Part shown: in pieces, positions 28,640 to 38,689 of the stretch
How positions within the stretch are numbered: position 1 is the first letter of the stretch
Layout: each line of letters opens with the position of its first letter
Origin: Archangiaceae bacterium
GTDB lineage: Bacteria; Myxococcota; Myxococcia; Myxococcales; Myxococcaceae
Direction of reading: 5' to 3'
DNA length: 64,000 nucleotides
NCBI GenBank assembly: GCA_016714225.1
Contig: JADJNS010000003.1
Coordinates: 434,001 to 498,000, forward strand
Notes under the pieces: model-generated
What the model saw: the letters and a program-made list of their open reading frames with translations, nothing else
Told to the model about the DNA's origin: nothing
Database searches by the model: none
Made by a program: the position numbers and the translations under genes

Positions 28640-30627
28640 TCAGAAGTAGAACCGGCGCGCGCTCGTCACCAGCGCGACCACCAGCACTGTCGCGAGCACC
28701 ACGCCCAGCGGCACGCGAATCGCCGCGGGGTCTGCGCGCCAGCGCCACCGCGGGCCGGCGACTGCGGCGAGCACCAGCGGAGCCAGGGGGATGAGGTAGC
28801 GCCCCTGGCCGCCCTCGATGACCGGGTAACGCGGCGGGTTCCAGATCAGGTAGTGGTACGTGAGGATCAGCAGCCAGATGACCGGGGCCGGCGCGAACAG
28901 CAACGCCCGCTGCCACGGGCGAAGGTGAACGCGGTCGCCGGCGAAGAAGAGCGCGAGCACCGCGAGCGTGCCGAAGAAGGTCAGCACCACCCACAACGGC
29001 ATCGGCACCGTCAGCCAACCCAGGTTGCCGACGAACGAGTGCAGGTAAGCCCCATTTCTCGGCGAAGGTGTTGAGCAGCACCTTCACGAACGCGCCGGGC
29101 GACTGCAGCATGTACGCGAGCTGCTCGGCGGGGCGCGCATCTTCTTTGGCGAATGCGTGACCGCGCATCGCATACGCCCACCAGGCCACGTTCACGGCCA
29201 CCTGTGCGGCGACGATGGCGGCGAACGTGCCGAGGTACTTCAGGCGACTGCCCACCTTGCCTACCGGAATGAGCAGAAACAGCACCGAGAGAAACAGGTA
29301 CATCTGCTTGGCGAGCGCAAGCGTGACGCAGAGGCCCAAGAGCCCGAGCAACCGACGGCGCGGCAGCGGCGTCTCTTCGTGAAACGCCAGCGAGAGAAAC
29401 GTGGCCACGGTGAGCATGCTGAGCGCATTGGTCATCGTGTCGGGTGAGGCCGACGCCGCCTGGCTCAGGGACATCGGAGTGAGCGCCAGGGCCACGAACC
29501 CCCACTGCGCCAGCGGCGTGACGCGAATCGCGAGGCGCACCAGCACCAGCCACGCGGCGAGATTGCAGAGGCGCGCGAGGTAGAGGAGCACGAGCGGCGA
29601 GCCCCCGATGATTCTCCCGACCACGACGCCGATGAGCTGCGGCAGGTAGGGGACGGGCGCGTACATCGCCGGGCTTCCGAACGCGAAGAACTCGCGCTTC
29701 TCGGGCTCGAGCGGGCGCGAGAGCTCGCCCATCACCGCGGGGAAGGAGATCTTCGTGTCGGGGTCGAAGGCGGATGCCGCGAGGTTGGCGGCCCTCTCGG
29801 TGGCGAGCAGGCTGAGCGGTTGAATCGCGCCCCAGTAGCGCTGGCCTTTGTCGTCGCGCACGGTCGGCTTGAGCTCGCCGTCCGAGAGCTGCAGGGCGCG
29901 ACGAAAGTGCGCCGGCTCGTCGGGTACCTGAAAGGGCGGAGTGACGGCGATGAACGCGAGCCCGAACAGGGTTCCGAGGAGAACGAAGAGGTTCTCGGGC
30001 GGGGCGACCTGAGCGAGCCGCCGCCGGGTCGGCGGGCGGCGAGAGGTAGGCGACCAGGCGCTGCCTCGACGCGGGGTTGATGAGCAGCGCCACGGCGATC
30101 AGCATCAGTGCACCGAAGGCCAGACCGGGGAGATGAGCCGACCACGGCACCGGCTCGAAGGTGCGCATGACGTCGCGCACGGCGACTCGGGCCCCGTTTC
30201 GGGCCCAGACGTGAACGCGCAGCGACCTTGCGTTCCCGGGAACCGTGCCGTGGGCCGTCAGTTGCTCCCAGGTGCCGTTGCCGCTGTGCCGCGGAGATTC
30301 GACCCACCAGTTGCCGCCTGAGACGACCAGGTTTGCGGCGTCGGCGGTGCCCGTCTCGACCCACGCCGAGAAGGTGAACGGCGCCTCGTTTTCGAACCGG
30401 GTGACGTCTTGAAAGAGCGCGACCGGCCCGTCATTTGAGTGGAAGCGGGCGACGCTGTCCTGGTGGACGATGGTGCAGGCACTCGGGCCACCGCATTGCC
30501 AACCGTCGGGCGCCGTTGAATCGCCGTTGCTCCAGCGACGGAGGTCGGGGTTGTCGAGCGCGGGGCCATCGTCGTGCCGGCACGCGGCTACGAGCAGGAA
30601 CAGGAGCGCGACGCGGGCCGAACGCAC
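28640..30627 (-). CDS. DUF2142-like membrane protein with N-terminal lipobox-type signal (two frameshifts)
   Basis: About 660 residues when joined. The N-terminus (LLFLLVAACRHDD) looks like a lipoprotein signal. A ~140-residue beta-rich domain follows (ending around RVAVRDVMRTFEP), resembling a carbohydrate-binding jelly roll. Then come polytopic helices. The DUF2142 hallmark FQVPDEPAHFRRALQLS and then QPLSLL lie just after the first frame change near 30020. A second change lies near 29045, after FAEKWG. DUF2142 proteins are GT-C-like membrane proteins found in polysaccharide loci. The lipobox plus jelly roll ahead of DUF2142 is unusual. Convergent with the giant transferase (13-bp gap). Confidence 0.7.
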
Positions 30628-30789
30628 GGACGTGCGCGCGTATCGCAGGGCAGGGGGGTTGTCACTCGGCGTGCAGCGCAGCCACGCTTCGGGGGTAGAT
30701 GTCCCACTCTCGGGGCCTCGATTGTCTGTCTGAGGCCCGGCGGGCGGGGCGCGTTCACGAGGAGACTCACCACGAAGGAGGGTTCATCG

Positions 30790-31557
30790 ATGCGGCTGTG
30801 GATCGGCTCAGTGCTCATCATTGCTGCGTGCTCGACCCTGGAGGCGCGCGATGCGGGCATGGTGGTGGACGCCGGCGCTGTCGTGGATGCGGGTGCCAAT
30901 GTCGACGCTGGCAGCGACGCCGGCACCGACGCCGGGCCGGTCGACCCCTGCGCGGGCGACGCAGGGCCGGAGTGTGGAACGTGCGAGGTGGCCGCCATCC
31001 CTCCGATCGGGTTCTGTCACCAGCGCTTCTCTCCGGCCTTCCAGGGCTGGTTCGAGTCGTACGAAGGGCAGGTCGCCGTCTCGGCGGGGCGGCACGACGG
31101 GGGCTGTGATGCGCTTTCGCCCGGGCCCGTGCCTGACGGGCTCTGGGTCACGCTAGAAATCGCCCAGGATGATGGAGGCCACAGCCAGCTCGAGTACGCA
31201 ATGCCAACCGATGCCGGCCCTCCTGTTGCAGACGGCGACCGGGTGAAGGTGACCACGAGCTTCCGCGGCATGCCCTATGACGATTGGGCGTTGCGCGTCG
31301 AGCGCGCGGGGGAGTTGGTTCTCTACGTGTTCCGTGGCGGGGGCTTCTTCAGCGACCCCTACACCCCATTGCCTCCACTACCAGTCCGTTCCGGCGACTG
31401 GGCCTGCAGCGACCACGACGGGTGCGGTGGTTGGAGAAGCTACGAGCTGCTCGTCGATTTCGACGGGGGTACGCAGCGCATCGCCAACCGAGGCACGGAG
31501 GAGATCGATTCATGGCTCGTGGGCCACGTGGGGGCGGGAAGCCTGACTTCAGTATGA
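30790..31557 (+). CDS. Secreted lipoprotein with Asp-Ala-Gly linker, unknown function
   Basis: A strong ribosome site (AAGGAGG at 30774-30780) fixes the ATG at 30790, giving 255 residues. The signal peptide ends in a lipobox (GSVLIIAAC). A VDAG-rich linker runs from ~25 to 60. The rest looks like a small beta-sandwich with paired cysteines (CGTCEV, GFCHQRF, WACSDHDGCGGW), perhaps a laminin-G or concanavalin-type fold. A frame change near 31540 might extend it (reading PDFSMTCADW... to about 31616), but I cannot show this. Divergent from the DUF2142 gene. Confidence 0.75.
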   Translation: MRLWIGSVLIIAACSTLEARDAGMVVDAGAVVDAGANVDAGSDAGTDAGPVDPCAGDAGPECGTCEVAAIPPIGFCHQRFSPAFQGWFESYEGQVAVSAGRHDGGCDALSPGPVPDGLWVTLEIAQDDGGHSQLEYAMPTDAGPPVADGDRVKVTTSFRGMPYDDWALRVERAGELVLYVFRGGGFFSDPYTPLPPLPVRSGDWACSDHDGCGGWRSYELLVDFDGGTQRIANRGTEEIDSWLVGHVGAGSLTSV

Positions 31558-31688
31558 CCTGTGCCGATTGGCACCCGCCGAGAACGACCATCGGGTTCAT
31601 TCGCCTGCGGCGATGACTGCTGACCCGCTGACAGCGGCTGAGATCGCGACGAACCGGGCCGGCTTCAGCTAGATACGCGCCCCCGGCA

Positions 31689-32198
31689 ATGGAGGCGCAA
31701 GGGAACCCCCCGCAGTCGTCGTTCGAGCGGCAGCAGTCGCTGCTCATCGGCGTGACGCTGGGGACGTTGTTGGGCCTGGCCGCCGTCGCGAACGCGCGCG
31801 TTGCCCTGCACCGAGATCTGGCGCGCAACGCCAGCTGGCGCACCAGCTCGACCTTCGCCGTCTGCCAACCCGCGGCGCACAGCTGCGCGTCGGCGCCGAC
31901 CGACATCTTCTTTCACACCCAGGAAGAAGACTCCCCGTGGCTCGAGCTCGACTTGAAAGAGCCGCGCACGTTCTCGGAAGTCCGGGTGGTCAACCGCTCA
32001 GACTGCTGCGCCGAGCGCGCGCAGCCGTTGGTGGTCGAGCTGAGCGACGACGCGAAGCAGTGGAGAGAAGTCGCCCGCCACGACCAGGTCTTCTCGCTCT
32101 GGTCGGCGAGGTTCGCGTCGCAGACGGCGCGCTACGTGCGGCTTCGGGTGCCCCGCAAGACCGCCTTTCACCTGGTGAGCGTGCAGGTGTACCGGTGA
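31689..32198 (+). CDS. Membrane-anchored discoidin (F5/8 type C)-like domain protein
   Basis: This is a 169-residue protein. A short cytoplasmic tail is followed by one transmembrane helix (SLLIGVTLGTLLGLAAVA). An extracytoplasmic domain then has WRTSSTFAVC, DSPWLELDLKEPRTFSEVRVVNRSDCC, LVVELSDDAKQWREV, and ARYVRLRVPRKTAFHLVSVQVY. This is the jelly-roll pattern of discoidin domains that bind sugars or membranes. The stop overlaps the next start (GTGA), so it is coupled to a polytopic GT-C gene. It could present or sense the glycan for that enzyme (inference). Confidence 0.78.
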   Translation: MEAQGNPPQSSFERQQSLLIGVTLGTLLGLAAVANARVALHRDLARNASWRTSSTFAVCQPAAHSCASAPTDIFFHTQEEDSPWLELDLKEPRTFSEVRVVNRSDCCAERAQPLVVELSDDAKQWREVARHDQVFSLWSARFASQTARYVRLRVPRKTAFHLVSVQVYR

Positions 32199-33589
32199 GT
32201 CGCCTTCGCCAATGGCTGGCCAGCCGCCTGCCCGAGCTTGCGCTCTTCGCCGTCGGAGTGGCGGTGCGGCTCTCGATGCACTTCAGCTACAACCCGTTCT
32301 GGGGCTTCGACGCCTACCGTCACTGGGAGGTGATGGATTGGTGGAACACCCGCGGAACCCTTCCGGGCGTCACCGACCTCTACTGCGGCTATCACCCTCC
32401 GCTCTACTACCTGCTCGCCGGTGGAGTGCTGCACCTCGGTCTGGGCGCGACCGCCGTTCAGTGGGTGGGAATCGCCTTCGGAATTCTCAAGCTCGCGATC
32501 ATCTGGGCCGGCCTCGAGCTGTACCTCGAGCGCCCCGCGGCGCGCCGGTTCGGGCTCGCGCTCGCCGCCGTGCTCTCCGTCAACATCCACATGGACGGCA
32601 TGCTCACCAACGAGATCGCCAGCAGCCTGCTGGCGACGGCGGCCATCGTGCTGGTGCCGAAGGTGTTCGTGCGAGCCGGCCGCGCGCGCTGGCTCTTCGC
32701 CACCGGGGTGGGCACCGTGCTGGGGCTGCAGATGCTCTCGAAGATCTCCGCGCTGATCTGTATCGCAGCCATCGGCGTCGCGGTGCTCGTCGAGCTGCTC
32801 ACCCCCGCTGAAAACCTTCGCGCTCGCGTCGCCCGCGCGCTCCCGTGGGCGATGGTGGTCGTGATGCCGTTGCTCATCTCGGGCTGGTACTTCGCCCGCA
32901 ACGTGCGCGACTACGGCAAGCCGTTCGTCAGCAGCTTCGACTTTCGACCCGACGAGACCGCGGCCATGGCGTCGATCGCCAAGAAGCCTTACCTGGCTCG
33001 CCGCCCCAAGGACTTCGTCTTCGGTTGGTCTCCGAAGATCTTCGAGTTCCCCTGCGTGCCGGTGGCCGTGAACGACGACGCCCACTTCACCACCGTCGCC
33101 GTCGCCTCGACCTTCGTCGATTACTGGAACGTGCGGTTCTCGGGGCCGACGCCGGTGATCGTGCCGACTCGATCATCAACGGCGCCGAAATGACCTCTGA
33201 CGTGATGACCGTATCGCGCCTGGCGATGGCGGGTGGCACGGTCATCTCAATGGCCGTGCTGATCGCGTGGTGCTGGTGTGCAGTGCTCGCGCTGCGCCGT
33301 CGCCGGCCCGAACACGTCGCCTTGCTCGCGCTGCCCGCCCTGGCCTTCTTCTCGGGCGTCTACTTCGCCACCACCCACCCCTTCGATTGGATGGGCGTCA
33401 TCAAGTCGTCGTATCTGCAGTTCGGCATGGCCCCGCTTTTCGGGGTCTTCGGGTTGGCCGGCGCGTGGACTTTGAACCGTCGCGCGACCTGGCCGCTCTT
33501 CGTGGTGCTGGTCGGGGGCGCTGTGGCTGGTGGCGGCCTACACGTTCTATTGCCGGTTCCGGGTTCCGCTGCTCCCGGGCTACACGTGA
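32195..33589 (+). CDS. GT39-like polytopic glycosyltransferase (two frameshifts)
   Basis: The GTG at 32195 overlaps the stop of the discoidin gene. About 465 residues with roughly ten membrane helices. The first extracytoplasmic loop has NPFWGFDAYRHWEVMDWW, giving the acidic residue expected of ArnT/PMT-type GT-C enzymes, then YHPPLYYLLAG. The frame changes near 33165 (FSGPTPVIVP to DSIINGAEMTSDV) and near 33515. It ends as YCRFRVPLLPGYT at a TGA overlapping the next ATG (TGATG). The likely substrates are polyprenyl-phosphate sugar and an acceptor on the periplasmic side. Confidence 0.68.
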
Positions 33590-35923
33590 TGGCTCAGCCG
33601 CTCAGCGGTCGTCAGCGCCTCGCGCTCTCGGCTGCCGCGGGGTGCTTCACCCTCGCGGGCGCCGTCTTGCTCGGCCGGCTGCTCGGCAAGTCTCAGCCCC
33701 TGGCCGGCTGGTTCGTTTTCGATCTCGCCAGGCTTTGGGCGTGGGCGGTGTTTCTCTCTGCGGCGTGCGTGAGCGCCGGCACCATCGTGGTCGGGCGCCT
33801 TTTGTCGCGTGACCCACGCACGCTGCTCGAGACCGTCGCGCTCGCCTTTCCCGCCGGGCTGGTGGTCTTCGTGCTTGGCATGTACGGGCTGGGCTTTCTG
33901 CACCTGTTCGGCCCCGTCTTCGCGGGTGCTGTGGCCCACGCTGATGGTGCTCGCAGGGCTGCCTCGCGCGCGTGGCGCGTGGCTCGCCGCAAAGTCCGCC
34001 GGCACGTTGCCCGAGCTTCGACTCGACGGGTTCCCTCTCGTCGCGAGCGTCGCAGGGCTGCTGCTGCTCGGCACGCTCTACCTCGGCGCGATGACCCCCG
34101 ACGCCATCAACTACGACGCGACCTGGGTGCACATGGTGATCGCGCAAGACTACGCGCGCGAGGGTCACCTCATCGGCTTCCCCGGAGACTGGCAGCTCAA
34201 CGTCCCGCACCTCGCCAGCGTCGTCTACACGTGGGCTTTTCTCGTCCCCGGGTTCGCGCTCCCGCAGCTGAAGTGGATGATGGCGCTGCACCTCGAGGTG
34301 TTGGTCGTGGTGTGGGCCCTGGTTGGAGTCGCCGCCGCCGCCCGCTGGCTCGCCGAGCGAGAGGTCCGCGCGACGTGGTCGGCGCTCGCCCTGTTCCCGG
34401 GAATCTTCGTCTACGACGGCAACGTGGGTGGCTCGGCCGACCACTTCGCCGCGCTGTTCATGGCACCGCTGCTCTGGGTCACCGGCGCCGTCGCCCGGCG
34501 CTTCGATCGCGGCGCCTGCGTGCTGTGGGGAGTGCTCGCGGGCGGAGCGCTGATGTCGAAGGTGCAGTCGCTCTACTTGGTCGCACCGCTGAGCCTGGTG
34601 CTCCTCGTGCGCGCATCGTGGCTCCTGGTATCGAGCCGCCACGATGCGAAGGAGCGTCGCTCCCTCTTGGTAAATGTCGGCTCCATCGCTGCGGCGACCC
34701 TCGGAGTGCTGCTGCACCTCGCGAGCAACCTCTTCTTCTTCGCCAACCCGGTCTACCCACTGGCCCAGAATGTCTTCACCGGCTCGCACCCGAGCGTGCC
34801 TGGAGCAGCGCTGCAGGTGTCGAACATCATGGCCGACTGGCGCTACCAGCCCCCCGCCGATTTCGTCGAGCGCTTCGTCACTGGCCTGAAGATGGTGTTC
34901 ACCTTCTCATTCGAGCCCCACTACAACTTCGTGAACGGCGCCCCGACCTTCGGCTCGTTGTTCACCCTGTGCCTGCCGCTGGTTCTCTTCATCGGCAAGG
35001 CGAAGCGGGTCTGGCTCGGCGTAGCGGTTGCGCTCTCGGGTCTGCTGTTCTGGGCGATGACCTACTGGGTCGATCGCAACCTGCAGATCCTCTCGCCGGT
35101 GCTGATCGCGGTCACCGCGGCGGTCATCGTGCGCGCCTGGGAGCTCGGCTTCTTCGCGCGGGTCGGGGTGATCGCGCTGGTCGCGGTGCAGCTGGCCTGG
35201 GGGAGTGCGCTGTTCGTCTCGGGCAGCGATCGCATCGTCAGCGCGGTGACGCTGCTGCGGAGCACCTTGGACGGGCGCGCCGATGCGCAGCTGCGCAGCT
35301 ACCGCAGCGAGTTCGTGCAGATCGATGAGGCGCTGCCCAAGAGCGCAGTGTTGATGATGCACCACACCCACGTGAAGCTCGGCATCGATCGCCCTGTGTT
35401 CCTCGACCTCTTCGGCTTCCAGGGGTCGATCGACTACCGCGAGCTTCATTCGGTTCGAGAGCTGTACGACCGGCTCAAAGCGCTCGGGGTCACCCACGTG
35501 AGCTTTGCTCCGGCGCGCCCGACCTCGTACTCGCTGAAAGAAGAGATTCTCTTCTCGCTGCTCATCGATCAGTGCGGCAAGACGGCCCGGAACTTCGGGT
35601 CGATATCGGTGTTCGAGCTGCCGGCCCAGCCGCCTCCGCCGATGCCCGGCAGCAGCGTGCTGGTGATGGGCATCGGGGGGTACCCCGATGGGCTGCACCT
35701 GCTCGACTCGATCGCAGTGAGCGGGCTGTTGCCTCCGCCGATGCAGCACTACCCCGCCGCGGTGAAGACTGCGCCGATGGCCCAGTCGCTCATCGGCGAG
35801 GCCGACGTCGTCATTTGCGCGACCAGCACTCCGCTCAGCCCCGACGACTACGCGTTGCTGGGCCGCGACTTTCGCTACGTGAACCCTGCCGGAGCGATTC
35901 GACTGTGGGTGAGAAACCGGTAG
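33589..35923 (+). CDS. Large polytopic GT-C-like membrane protein (one frameshift)
   Basis: About 778 residues from the ATG at 33589. The N-terminal helices read in one frame to LFGPVFA near 33935, then continue in another from LWPTLMVLAGLPRARG. The long loop TPDAINYDATWVHMVIAQDYARE carries the acidic motif of GT-C enzymes. The C-terminal ~250 residues are soluble and mixed alpha/beta, with VLMMHHTHVKLGIDRPVFLDLF and a second segment near VLVMGIGGYPDGLHLL. Typical GT-C sugar transferases of bacterial glycan loci look like this. The substrate cannot be told. Translationally coupled to the gene before it. Confidence 0.7.
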
Positions 35924-35939
35924 GTCTGCGGGCTGACCC

Positions 35940-36882
35940 TCAGCTCGCGCCGTGCGCCAGGTACCACTCGATGGTGTTCTTGAGCCCCGAGCGGAAGTCC
36001 ATCTTCGCGCGGAAGCCGAACTCTCTCTCTGCCTTCGACACGTCGAGGCAGCGGCGCGGCTGACCGTTGGGCTTGGTGGTGTCCCACCGAATCTCGCCGT
36101 CGAACCCGGTGAGCTCGGCGATCAGCGTGACGAGATCCCTGATCGAGATCTCCCATGCCCGCGCCGATGTTCACCGCGTCCGACGCGTTGTACTTCTCGG
36201 TCGCGAGCAGAATGCCCTCGGCCGCGTCGTCGACGTAGAGGAACTCGCGGGTCGGCGACCCATCGCCCCAGCACGTGATGTGGCGCTCGCCGGCCTTCTT
36301 CGCCGCCAGGCACTTGCGCACCAGCGCGGGAATCACGTGCGAGGTCTCGAGGTCGAAGTTGTCTCTCGGCCCGTACAAATTCACCGGCAGCAGGAACAGC
36401 GAGTTGAGCCCGTACTGCTCGCGGTACGCGGCCGACTGCACCAGCATCATCTTCTTCGCCAGCCCGTACGGAGCGTTCGTCTCCTCGGGGTAGCCGCTCC
36501 AGAGGTCGTCTTCTTTGAACGGAATCGCGGCGAACTTCGGGTACGCGCAGATGGTGCCGATGGCGACGAACTTCTCGAGCTTGCGCAGGCGCGCCTCGTC
36601 CATCAGCTGCGTGCCCATCATCAGGTTCTCGTAGAAGAACTTGCCGGGGTTCTCGCGGTTCGCGCCGATGCCGCCCACCCGCGCCGCCAGGTGCACCACC
36701 ACGTCGGGCTTCGCGTCGTCGTACAGGCGCTTGATGGCCCTGCGGTCGACCAGGTCGTACTGCGCGCTGCGCGGCACCACGATGTGCTTCGCGCCGCGGG
36801 CTTTCAGCTTCTCCACCACGGCGTGGCCCAAGAAACCCGCGCCGCCCGTCACCACGAATCGCCGCTTCTCGAACCAGCTCAT
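35940..36882 (-). CDS. fcl: GDP-L-fucose synthase (one frameshift near the 3' end)
   Basis: About 313 residues. It is an NADPH-dependent epimerase-reductase turning GDP-4-keto-6-deoxymannose into GDP-L-fucose. It shows VTGGAGFLGHAV, HLAARVGGIGANRENP, GTICAYPKFAAIPFKEDD, YGLAKKMMLVQS (catalytic Tyr-x3-Lys), LYGPRDNFDLETSHVIPAL and GDGSPTREFLYVDD. Near 36160 an extra G in GGAG shifts the frame; read across it, the protein continues as ISIRDLVTLIAELTGF and ends normally at the TGA at 35940-35942. The ATG overlaps the gmd stop (ATGA). This pair supplies activated fucose for the locus. Confidence 0.92.
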
Positions 36883-37901
36883 GCCGTCTCCTTCGGGCGC
36901 TTGCCGTGGGTGCCCCACTTCTCGCGGGCCACCGCCTCCATGTCGGCCGCCACCATCAGCTTCACCAGGTCTTTGAAGCCCACCTTCGGCTTCCACCCCA
37001 GCGCCTTGCGCGCCTTCGACGAGTCGCCCAGCAGCGTGTCGACCTCGGTCGGCCGGAAGTAGTTCGGGTCGACCTCGACGTACTCGCGCCACGAAAGGCC
37101 CACCTCGCCGAACGCCGCCTCGCACAGGTCTTTCACCGAGTACTGCTCGCCGGTGGCGATGACGTAGTCGTCGCCCTTCGGCTGCTGCAGCATCAGCCAC
37201 ATCGCCTCGACGTAGTCCTTCGCGTAGCCCCAGTCGCGCTTCGCTTCGAGGTTGCCCAGGTACAGCTTCTTCTGCAGGCCGTGCTTGATGCGCGCTACCG
37301 CGCGAGTGACCTTGCGCGTGACGAAGGTCTCTCCGCGCCGCTCGGACTCGTGGTTGAACAAGATGCCGTTCGAGGCGTGCATGTCGAACGCCTCGCGGTA
37401 GTTGCGCACCACGTAGAAGCTGTACGCCTTGGCGCAGGCGTACGGGCTGCGCGGGTAGAACGGGGTGGTCTCGCGCTGCGGCGTCTCGAGCACCTTGCCG
37501 TAAAGCTCTGACGACGACGCCTGGTAGAAGCGCGGCGAGATTCCCGCCTCGCGAATCGCCTCGAGCAGCCGAATGGTGCCCAGCGCGTCGACGTCGCCGG
37601 TGTACTCGGGCACGTCGAAGCTGACCTTCACGTGGCTCTGCGCGCCGAGGTTGTAGATCTCGTCGGGCTTCACGCTGCGCATGATCGAGTTCAGCGAGCT
37701 GCCGTCGCAGAGGTCTCCGTAGACCAGGCGCAGGCGCAGGTTCGGCTCGTGCGGGTCCTGGTACACGTGGTCGATGCGGCCGGTGTTGAACGACGAGGCG
37801 CGGCGAATGACGCCGTACACCTCGTAGCCCTTCTCGAGCAGCAGCTCGGCGAGAAACGAGCCGTCTTGACCGGTGATGCCCGTGATCAACGCCTTCTTCA
37901 T
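36879..37901 (-). CDS. gmd: GDP-mannose 4,6-dehydratase
   Basis: This 340-residue extended short-chain dehydrogenase makes GDP-4-keto-6-deoxy-D-mannose from GDP-mannose. Motifs are TGITGQDGSFLAELLL, RRASSFNTGRIDH, YNLGAQSHVKVSFD, SSSELYGKV, YACAKAYSFYVVRNYREAF (catalytic pair), NHESERRGETFVTRK and DPNYFRPTEVDTLLGD. It is complete and typical in length. It overlaps fcl downstream and the FkbM gene upstream by four bases each, forming a tight operon FkbM-gmd-fcl. Confidence 0.96.
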   Translation of the reverse strand: MKKALITGITGQDGSFLAELLLEKGYEVYGVIRRASSFNTGRIDHVYQDPHEPNLRLRLVYGDLCDGSSLNSIMRSVKPDEIYNLGAQSHVKVSFDVPEYTGDVDALGTIRLLEAIREAGISPRFYQASSSELYGKVLETPQRETTPFYPRSPYACAKAYSFYVVRNYREAFDMHASNGILFNHESERRGETFVTRKVTRAVARIKHGLQKKLYLGNLEAKRDWGYAKDYVEAMWLMLQQPKGDDYVIATGEQYSVKDLCEAAFGEVGLSWREYVEVDPNYFRPTEVDTLLGDSSKARKALGWKPKVGFKDLVKLMVAADMEAVAREKWGTHGKRPKETA

Positions 37902-38689
37902 GAACGACTCCTCAAGCAGAGCAGGTCGACATACCCGCGTTCACCGAGATTGCTGGGTTCGAAGCGAGAGAGACTTCCGTCGACCTGGAGCGCATTCAGC
38001 TCGAAGCCGGCGCGGGTGAGTGCCGCGAGCATGGCCTGCGGTTCGAAACCGAGCGCCGAAATGGCCTCGGGCATGTACTCGATGGCGATGGTGATGGGCG
38101 TGGTGAGCAGCCGCTGCATGCCCTCGAGCACCTGGGCCTCGAAGCCCTGCACGTCGATCTTCACGAAGCTCACCGGGCCCGTGACGTAGCGGTCGAGGCT
38201 GACCAGCGGCACGGTGTGCACCGCGCCCTCGGCGGTGCGCTTGAACGCGTCGGTGGCGATGCGGTGGTCTCCGTGGTGCGCGTCGTTGCGCCAGAGCTCG
38301 ATGGTGCCGTCGCTGGCGCCCACCGCCGCGTGCACCGCCTGCACCTTCGCGCCGAGCTGCAGCCGGCTGACCGTGCGCTCGAGCTGGGCGAAGTTCTTCT
38401 CTTCGGGCTCGAAGGCGAACACCTTGAAGCCGTCGTCCACCCCGCCCGCGAAGACCGCGGCGGTGTAGCCGATGTTCGCGCCCACATCGAGAATGTGCCC
38501 GCCGCGGAACAGCTCGGGCCGCTTGCGCAGCAGCGCCGCGAACGGGTCTTCGACCGCGCGCTTGTAGAGGAAGTACGAGCGCGCGAAGGCCTCACGCGCC
38601 AACGGGGCGTCGAGCAGCCCGCGCCGGTTGGCGAACCCGTAGACCGAGAGCAGCCCGTCGATGACGCTGCGTCGCCAGTTCATCTGCAT
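37898..38689 (-). CDS. FkbM family SAM-dependent methyltransferase
   Basis: This is a 263-residue protein. SAM motif I is ILDVGANIGYTAAVFA (near residue 68), with an acidic FAFEPEEKNFAQLER strand. FkbM-type elements VSLDRYV, FVKIDVQGFEAQVLEG and IAIEYMPE follow. FkbM enzymes O-methylate sugars or natural products, so methylation of a deoxysugar in this glycan is plausible. The ATG overlaps the TGA of the upstream transferase by one base (TGATG), and its own stop overlaps gmd (ATGA). Confidence 0.88.
   Translation of the reverse strand: MQMNWRRSVIDGLLSVYGFANRRGLLDAPLAREAFARSYFLYKRAVEDPFAALLRKRPELFRGGHILDVGANIGYTAAVFAGGVDDGFKVFAFEPEEKNFAQLERTVSRLQLGAKVQAVHAAVGASDGTIELWRNDAHHGDHRIATDAFKRTAEGAVHTVPLVSLDRYVTGPVSFVKIDVQGFEAQVLEGMQRLLTTPITIAIEYMPEAISALGFEPQAMLAALTRAGFELNALQVDGSLSRFEPSNLGERGYVDLLCLRSRS

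Noticed and set aside
30713..30738. Possible riboswitch or small RNA (GGGCCTC/GAGGCCC stem) before the Asp-Ala-Gly lipoprotein
   Set aside because: A lone 7-bp stem with a 12-base loop; common by chance at this GC content.
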